Positions 58,576 to 64,000 of a stretch of 64,000 nucleotides of DNA are shown in pieces (the stretch's first letter is position 1; every line of letters starts with the position of its first letter). The notes under the pieces are model-generated. The model was not told the DNA's origin. It did not search any database and worked only from the letters and a program-made list of their open reading frames with translations. Position numbers and translations under genes: made by a program. The DNA comes from Vibrio nigripulchritudo ATCC 27043 (GTDB lineage: Bacteria > Pseudomonadota > Gammaproteobacteria > Enterobacterales > Vibrionaceae), in contig NZ_AFWJ01000090.1 of the NCBI RefSeq assembly GCF_000222685.1, positions 1 through 64,000 on the forward strand, given 5' to 3'.

Positions 58576-59193
58576 ATGCAAAACTTCTCTCTTTCCGCTG
58601 AATCTGCGAAGCAAAGACAAACCATACGCAAAGAAATCCGTCAGAAAAGACGTAGCCTTTCGGCACAAGAACAACAACGCGCCTCTGATGATCTTTTGAT
58701 TCAATTCCAACAGCTTCCGATGGCAACATCAGCCAACACTGTCGCTTTATACCTTGCCGTTGACGGTGAGCTGGATTTATCGCCCGTCATTGAGTGGTAT
58801 TGGCAGCAAAATAAAACCGTCTGTCTGCCAGTTATCCACCCTTTCTCAAATGGTCACCTTTTATTTTTAGAATACACGCCAACAACCATTATGGTGCCAA
58901 ATCAGTACAATATTGATGAACCAAAACTCAGAACTCAGGACATTATTCCTGCCTCTCAAATAGACGTGATTTTCACGCCGCTCGTTGCCTTTGACGATAG
59001 TGGGCAACGTCTAGGCATGGGAGGTGGTTATTATGATCGGACCTTATCGACGTGGCAGTCTGCATCCGGTAGCCATGCTATTGGTTTGGCACATAACTGC
59101 CAGCAGGTTGATGCCCTTCCTGCTGAGGCGTGGGACGTTCCTCTTCAAACCATCATCACACCCGATAAAACCTGGCAATGGCACCAGAATTAA
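58576..59193 (+). CDS. fau: 5-formyltetrahydrofolate cyclo-ligase
   Basis: Fau (YgfA) converts 5-formyl-THF to methenyl-THF. The 205-residue protein starts at MQNFSLSAESAKQ; the longer frame would begin inside 6S RNA. It has the RKEIRQKRRSLS N-terminus and the RLGMGGGYYDRTL nucleotide/folate motif. It is probably co-transcribed with 6S RNA, as in E. coli. Confidence 0.95.
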   Translation: MQNFSLSAESAKQRQTIRKEIRQKRRSLSAQEQQRASDDLLIQFQQLPMATSANTVALYLAVDGELDLSPVIEWYWQQNKTVCLPVIHPFSNGHLLFLEYTPTTIMVPNQYNIDEPKLRTQDIIPASQIDVIFTPLVAFDDSGQRLGMGGGYYDRTLSTWQSASGSHAIGLAHNCQQVDALPAEAWDVPLQTIITPDKTWQWHQN

Positions 59194-59310
59194 GCTTTGA
59201 AATTTAAATGATCAAAAAGACAATATATTCGTGCTGATCACTGCATATCGCGTTGGAATGAGTATATAATCGCGCGGATTTCATTAGTTCACTAAATTCT
59301 GGAGATAGGC

Positions 59311-59967
59311 ATGACTCAAGATGAAATGAAAAAAGCCGCGGGCTGGGCAGCACTTAAGTATGTTGAAAAAGGCAGTATTGTCGGTGTTGGTACTGGTTCG
59401 ACCGTTAATCACTTCATCGATGCGCTAGGCACAATCAGAGAAGAAATCAAAGGTGCTGTATCTTCTTCAGAAGCGTCTACCCAGCGCCTGAAAGAACTCG
59501 AAATCGAAGTTTTTGAATGTAATGACGTTTTTGAGCTGGACATTTATGTCGACGGCGCAGACGAAATCAACCCAAACCGCGAAATGATCAAAGGTGGTGG
59601 CGCGGCGCTAACACGTGAGAAGATTGTCGCAGCCATCTCGAAAAAATTCATTTGCATCGTCGACGGTACGAAAGCGGTTGATACTCTAGGCGAATTCCCA
59701 TTACCTGTTGAAGTGATTCCAATGGCACGTTCATACGTAGCTCGCGAATTGTTGAAGTTGGGTGGCGATCCGGTTTACCGAGAAGGTGTACTTACTGACA
59801 ACGGTAACGTGATTTTGGATGTATACGGTATGAAAATACAAAATCCGAAAGAAATGGAAGATAAAATCAACAGCATTGCAGGTGTCGTCACCGTAGGTCT
59901 GTTCGCCCATCGCGGTGCTGATATTGTTATCACTGGCACTCCGGACGGTGCTAAAATCGAAGAGTAA
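59311..59967 (+). CDS. rpiA: Ribose-5-phosphate isomerase A
   Basis: RpiA interconverts ribose 5-phosphate and ribulose 5-phosphate in the pentose phosphate pathway. The 218-residue protein has [19 protein letters not shown], the catalytic DGADEIN and [11 protein letters not shown] motifs. Its length is normal. It is followed by a clear terminator, so it is separate from serA. Confidence 0.98.
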   Translation: MTQDEMKKAAGWAALKYVEKGSIVGVGTGSTVNHFIDALGTIREEIKGAVSSSEASTQRLKELEIEVFECNDVFELDIYVDGADEINPNREMIKGGGAALTREKIVAAISKKFICIVDGTKAVDTLGEFPLPVEVIPMARSYVARELLKLGGDPVYREGVLTDNGNVILDVYGMKIQNPKEMEDKINSIAGVVTVGLFAHRGADIVITGTPDGAKIEE

Positions 59968-60039
59968 AAGTGCATACTTTGATTGGAGATATTTGCATTT
60001 TTATGCGCCTTCAATCATGCATTTCCGTCATTTGATTAC

Positions 60040-60067
60040 AAACGGCACCAAAAGGTGCCGTTTTTGT
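60040..60067 (+). terminator. Terminator after rpiA
   Basis: A 9-10-bp stem (AACGGCACC/GGTGCCGTT) with loop AAAA is followed by a T-run on the plus strand, about 75 nt past the rpiA stop. Confidence 0.85.
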
Positions 60068-60221
60068 TTCTTTTCATAGAAGAAATTATTCCTTATTCCG
60101 TAATTTTCTTACCCAAAGCGAATATTTTTTGTTACTTTATTGTTCAATACATACATAAGGAAAACGTTTGCGTCTCTCCTCTGTGTATCGCTTTTAGCCC
60201 GAAGTTTAAGGACGATAATCA

Positions 60222-61451
60222 ATGGCCAAAGTTTCACTGCAAAAAGATAAGATTAAAATTCTCCTCCTTGAAGGTCTTCACCCTTCTTCTGTAGAAGTAT
60301 TCCAAGCGGCTGGATACTCCAACATTGAATACATCAAAGGTTCTCTTGCCGAAGAAGACTTACTCGAAGCAGTAAAAGATGTACATTTCATTGGTATCCG
60401 TTCCCGTACTAACCTGTCAGAAAAGGTTTTTCAGGCTGCTGAAAAGCTAGTAGCAGTTGGCTGTTTCTGTATTGGTACAAACCAGGTTGATCTAAAAGCG
60501 GCTGCAAAACGCGGTATTCCAGTATTTAATGCCCCATTCTCCAACACGCGTAGTGTTGCGGAGCTTGTGCTTGGTCAGATTTTGCTTCTACTTCGTGGTA
60601 TTCCAGAGAAGAATGCTCTTGCTCACCGCGGTATCTGGAAGAAGAGTGCAGACAGCTCTTACGAAGCTCGTGGTAAGCGTCTTGGTATTATTGGTTACGG
60701 GCACATTGGTACTCAGCTAGGTATCATTGCTGAAAACCTGGGTATGCGCGTTTACTTCTACGACATTGAAAACAAGCTGTCTTTGGGTAACGCAACCCAA
60801 GTTCACACAATGAGTGAACTGCTGAACAAGTGTGACGTGATTACTCTGCATGTACCAGAAACAGATGGTACTAAGAACATGATGGGTGAAGCGGAATTTG
60901 CTCGCATGAAGCCAGGTTCAATCTTTATCAACGCCGCTCGTGGTACGGTAGTAGACATTCCAGCCTTGGCTTCAGCTCTGGATACGGGTCATCTTTCAGG
61001 TGCGGCCATCGACGTATTCCCTGTTGAGCCGAAAACTAACGCTGACCCGTTCGAATCTCCACTTATTCAGTTCGATAACTGTATTCTGACACCACACGTT
61101 GGTGGTTCGACTCAGGAAGCGCAGGAAAACATCGGTGTGGAAGTGGCAGGTAAGCTGGCGAAATACTCAGACAACGGTTCGACACTATCAAGTGTGAACT
61201 TCCCTGAGGTATCACTTCCTGAACATCTGGACGCATCTCGTCTGCTTCACATCCACGAGAACCGCCCGGGTATCCTGACTCAGATTAACACCATCTTCGC
61301 TGAAGAAGGCATCAACATCGTAGGTCAGTATCTACAAACCAACTCAGAAATGGGTTATGTAGTTATTGATGTTGAATCTGATCGTTCAGAAGAAGCTCTG
61401 AAAAAGCTGAAGAGCATTGAAGGCACAATCCGTGCCCGCATTCTTCACTAA
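60222..61451 (+). CDS. serA: D-3-phosphoglycerate dehydrogenase
   Basis: SerA starts serine synthesis by oxidising 3-phosphoglycerate. The 409-residue protein has the NAD-binding GYGHIGTQLG, the catalytic Arg region (NAARGTVVDI), the His of LTPHVGGST and a C-terminal ACT domain for serine feedback. This is the short E. coli-type form. It is often near rpiA in gammaproteobacteria. Confidence 0.97.
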   Translation: MAKVSLQKDKIKILLLEGLHPSSVEVFQAAGYSNIEYIKGSLAEEDLLEAVKDVHFIGIRSRTNLSEKVFQAAEKLVAVGCFCIGTNQVDLKAAAKRGIPVFNAPFSNTRSVAELVLGQILLLLRGIPEKNALAHRGIWKKSADSSYEARGKRLGIIGYGHIGTQLGIIAENLGMRVYFYDIENKLSLGNATQVHTMSELLNKCDVITLHVPETDGTKNMMGEAEFARMKPGSIFINAARGTVVDIPALASALDTGHLSGAAIDVFPVEPKTNADPFESPLIQFDNCILTPHVGGSTQEAQENIGVEVAGKLAKYSDNGSTLSSVNFPEVSLPEHLDASRLLHIHENRPGILTQINTIFAEEGINIVGQYLQTNSEMGYVVIDVESDRSEEALKKLKSIEGTIRARILH

Positions 61452-61469
61452 TTCAACTCGTATATAACT

Positions 61470-61500
61470 AAACGGGGACGCTTGATGCGTCCCCGTTTCT
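61470..61500. terminator. Terminator between serA and yggE
   Basis: A 12-bp stem (AAACGGGGACGC/GCGTCCCCGTTT) with a 5-nt loop lies between the convergent serA and yggE genes. It is GC-rich and almost perfect, with A/T on both sides. Confidence 0.85.
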
Positions 61501-61530
61501 ATCTCACTCGATTCACTTAAAGACGTCAGT

Positions 61531-62226
61531 TCAGTCTTTAAGCTTGTATACCACGTCCACTCTGTCACGAATGACAATACTGGAATCCTGATAACTGTTA
61601 GACGCTTTCTCGGCACCCAATGCCATGCTGCGCATCAAAGCCGGGCTATGAGAACTGTTGTTGTAACTGATTCGCCAGACGCTATCGACATCAAGTTCAA
61701 AACCTTCTGCCAGTGAGCGCGCTTTATCATTGGCATCTTTTATCGCAGCTAAACGGGCTTGCTGCTGATACTTAGACTCATCTTTTACTTTGAGCTGAAT
61801 ATCATCGACACGGTTAATTCCATCGCCCAAAGCGCCATCTAGGTAGCTGTTGAGGTTCTCCAACACCTCAACAGTAACCGTCACACTGCGCGACGCCTGA
61901 TAACCCACCAACTCCACTTTACCGCTTTTGGGATAGTGATATTGAGGTGCCAGATAGAGGTTAGTGCTGGAAATGTTGTCTCGCTTCACACCTGCCTGAG
62001 TTAGACGCTCAACAAACGAGCTGACTGCCTTATCTACTGCTTGCTTCGCCTGCTCCGCGGTCATCATGGTTTCCACTACCTGAACGGTAAATTCTGCCAT
62101 ATCAGGGACTGCCGTCACTTCTCCGTATCCCGATGTAGAAATATGCGGGAAAGAGAGCTCTTCTGCGTTAACGGGTGTCATTATCACGCCCATCAACAAT
62201 ACGCCGATCATCGATAGTTTTTTCAT
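61531..62226 (-). CDS. yggE: SIMPL-domain periplasmic protein (YggE-like)
   Basis: The 231-residue protein has a signal peptide (start MKKLSMIGVLLMG, cleavage near VNA-EE) and a SIMPL/DUF541 domain. E. coli YggE reduces oxidative damage by an unknown mechanism. The start was placed 13 codons into the longest frame, where a normal signal sequence begins. It is convergent with serA. Confidence 0.85.
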   Translation of the reverse strand: MKKLSMIGVLLMGVIMTPVNAEELSFPHISTSGYGEVTAVPDMAEFTVQVVETMMTAEQAKQAVDKAVSSFVERLTQAGVKRDNISSTNLYLAPQYHYPKSGKVELVGYQASRSVTVTVEVLENLNSYLDGALGDGINRVDDIQLKVKDESKYQQQARLAAIKDANDKARSLAEGFELDVDSVWRISYNNSSHSPALMRSMALGAEKASNSYQDSSIVIRDRVDVVYKLKD

Positions 62227-62307
62227 GCCGTTCTCCTCGGTTGCTTCGCTATAATAGACGCACAAGTGTTAATTTGATTCCACTCTGAATCATAATTGAC
62301 ACAAACT

Positions 62308-63204
62308 TTACTGAGGCAAATGCGTACGCGCATAGTCAATGATCGATTGAGACACTTCTTTTAACACCCCACTCTCTAATTGCCAGTGATGCCAGTACAT
62401 TCTGTGAGACAGAAAGAACCCAGGCGTAATGTCTATCAGCACACCTTTCTCTAATTCGGCTTCAATTTGCTGCCTTGGAATTAAGCAATACGCTACGCCA
62501 CTCAACGCTAACTTAACAAATGCCTCTGAGCTTCGGACTGTGTGCTTTAACACGCTACCCGTAGGCAAATTAAAGTGCTGGTGAACAAATCGCTCGTGCA
62601 TGTCGTCATGCTGATCAAAAGCAACGGCGGGGGCACGTTTTAACGCTTCGCGATTTACGCCTTCTGGAAAATATAGTGCGCAGAATTCTGGGCTTGCGAC
62701 ACAAAGATAATCGACACGTCCCAGATAATCGGCATCACAACCGGGAATAGGCTGAGCTTCCAAGCTGATGGCTCCGACCACTTCCCCACTTCGCAACTTG
62801 TCTATGGTTCTCCCCTCATCATCCACCACCAAATTCAGTTCCACACGCTTTTGCCTGAGCAAAGGAGAAAGACTTGGCAGTAACCAAGTTGCCAGGCTAT
62901 CGGCATTCGTTGCTAACGCCACAGACAAGGGACGCTCACTGTTTTCGGTACTAAGTTCGGGCAGCAGCTCTTCTTCAAGCAGACAGACCCGCCTGTAGAG
63001 ACCCAACAACTTCTTGCCAGCCTGAGTCGCTCTGGGCGGCTGCTCACGAACCAATACTGGCTGCGCTAGCCATTTCTCAAGTTGTTTAATTCGCTGTGAT
63101 ACCGCAGACTGAGAAATACAAAGCTGTTCAGCGGCTCTATCAAATCCGCGCTGAGTAATCACACAGTCCAGTGCCTCAATCCATCGATAATCTAATCCGC
63201 GCAT
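62308..63204 (-). CDS. argP: LysR-family regulator ArgP (IciA)
   Basis: ArgP is an arginine/lysine-responsive LysR regulator, the activator of argO. The 298-residue protein has the N-terminal winged helix-turn-helix ([23 protein letters not shown]) and an effector-binding domain. The start is the ATG after a GTG, with AGGAG upstream. It is divergent from argO, the usual arrangement. The 137-bp gap should hold the ArgP operator, though I did not find a clear T-N11-A half-site to cite. Confidence 0.93.
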   Translation of the reverse strand: MRGLDYRWIEALDCVITQRGFDRAAEQLCISQSAVSQRIKQLEKWLAQPVLVREQPPRATQAGKKLLGLYRRVCLLEEELLPELSTENSERPLSVALATNADSLATWLLPSLSPLLRQKRVELNLVVDDEGRTIDKLRSGEVVGAISLEAQPIPGCDADYLGRVDYLCVASPEFCALYFPEGVNREALKRAPAVAFDQHDDMHERFVHQHFNLPTGSVLKHTVRSSEAFVKLALSGVAYCLIPRQQIEAELEKGVLIDITPGFFLSHRMYWHHWQLESGVLKEVSQSIIDYARTHLPQ

Positions 63205-63341
63205 CACTTTTTCTCCTGGTCCTCTTCACTACATAAGTCTAACTTATCTATCATTAAAATTATTAGCTTAATTTATTTTGCGCAAACAATTATCCTCGCC
63301 ACTCATTTTTGATATTTCTATTTTTTGGTAAGGGTAAAGCT

Positions 63342-63974
63342 GTGAACTTCTGGGTGTTATTACAAGGTTTTGGGTTGGGAGCAACGATGATCATTCCTAT
63401 CGGTGCGCAAAATGCCTACGTACTAAACCAAGGCATTAAACGTAATCATCACCTGACAACAGCGACAATTTGCAGTTTGCTGGATGTCTTTTTTATCTCG
63501 CTGGGTATTTTTGGCGGCGGCGCCATTCTGTCACAAAATGAAGTACTGCTGACTTCTGTCACTCTTGGTGGTATCGCTTTCCTGACGATCTATGGTTTGA
63601 TGTCCCTGAAGAGCGCATTTGCACCTGCTGAGAAAAAAGAATCCACCGCACAAATTACGGCTCGCGGAAAACGTGCTGTCGTTTTAGGCGCGCTGGCGGT
63701 AACTGTTTTAAACCCGCACTTGTATCTGGATACGGTTGTAATTCTGGGCTCCATCGGTGGGCAATATGAAGGGCACGACCGCATTGCTTTCGCCATTGGT
63801 ACTATTCTGGCGTCATTTGCCTGGTTCTACAGTTTATCGATGGGTGCAGCCAAATTGGGACCGACGCTATCAAAGCCTAAGGTGAAAAAAGGCATTGATA
63901 TTGGCGTCGCGGCTATGATGTTTACCATCGCCTTTATTCTTGCTAAAGGTTTGTGGCAACAATACATGGTTTAA
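63342..63974 (+). CDS. argO: Arginine exporter ArgO (LysE family)
   Basis: ArgO exports arginine and canavanine across the inner membrane. The 210-residue protein has about six hydrophobic segments and the LysE signature GATMIIPIGAQNAYVLNQG. The start is most likely the GTG at 63342, with AAGGG seven bases upstream; the longer TTG frame adds 11 residues. It is regulated by the divergent argP. Its stop codon lies at the end of the window, so the gene is complete. Confidence 0.92.
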   Translation: MNFWVLLQGFGLGATMIIPIGAQNAYVLNQGIKRNHHLTTATICSLLDVFFISLGIFGGGAILSQNEVLLTSVTLGGIAFLTIYGLMSLKSAFAPAEKKESTAQITARGKRAVVLGALAVTVLNPHLYLDTVVILGSIGGQYEGHDRIAFAIGTILASFAWFYSLSMGAAKLGPTLSKPKVKKGIDIGVAAMMFTIAFILAKGLWQQYMV

Positions 63975-64000
63975 CAGCACGCGAATCGCACGCTCTGAAA

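Overview
The window is a chromosome segment of a gammaproteobacterium, almost certainly a Vibrio or close Vibrionaceae relative. The protein sequences are Vibrio-like, and the order of housekeeping genes follows Vibrio/E. coli synteny: mutS..pncC-recA-recX-alaS-lysC-csrA; ftsB-ispD-ispF-truD-surE-pcm-nlpD-rpoS; eno-pyrG-mazG-relA-rlmD-barA; rpoE-rseABC-lepA-lepB-rnc-era-recO-pdxJ-acpS; ubiH-ubiI; ygfB | zapA-6S RNA-fau-rpiA-serA; argP | argO. The genus call is my inference from sequence familiarity and gene order.

Layout. 1-900: two identical tRNA-Arg(ACG) and two identical tRNA-Ser(GCT) genes downstream of csrA, all on the minus strand, with a visible tRNA promoter and a csrA terminator. 979-7296: lysC, alaS, recX, recA (with a LexA box) and pncC. 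7388-16907: a five-gene accessory operon inserted between pncC and mutS. In transcription order it encodes a YqiJ/NfeD-like membrane protein, a YqiK-type flotillin, a 1625-residue coiled-coil AAA ATPase, a single-HKD phospholipase-D-like protein and a TelA-family protein. It has its own terminator and is the best candidate here for a poorly described system (membrane/DNA stress or defence). 17310-25888: mutS, then the rpoS/nlpD/pcm/surE/truD/isp/ftsB block. 26084-37240: eno, pyrG, mazG, relA, rlmD and barA, with an ERIC-like repeat before relA's end and a 264-bp MITE-like element with TA flanks between relA and rlmD. 37237-40497: an envelope signalling operon of beta-barrel protein, small PstS-like periplasmic protein and diguanylate cyclase.

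40575-49808: acpS, pdxJ, recO, era, rnc, lepB, lepA and the rpoE-rseABC sigma-E operon. 50132-54024: nadB, cptA/sdhE, ygfZ and ybaK. 54025-54581 is a long intergenic region with a candidate small RNA and a PhoB-type box in front of ytfK. 54862-64000: ubiI/ubiH, ygfB, zapA, 6S RNA, fau, rpiA, serA, yggE, argP and argO.

The window is rich in stationary-phase and stringent-response control: CsrA and its upstream kinase BarA, RpoS, RelA, the SpoT activator YtfK, 6S RNA, sigma-E and its anti-sigma system, and MazG. Nearly all core genes look intact. I saw no integrase, transposase, CRISPR array or prophage. Start codons were moved inward from the longest ORF wherever a Shine-Dalgarno sequence or family alignment argued for it.
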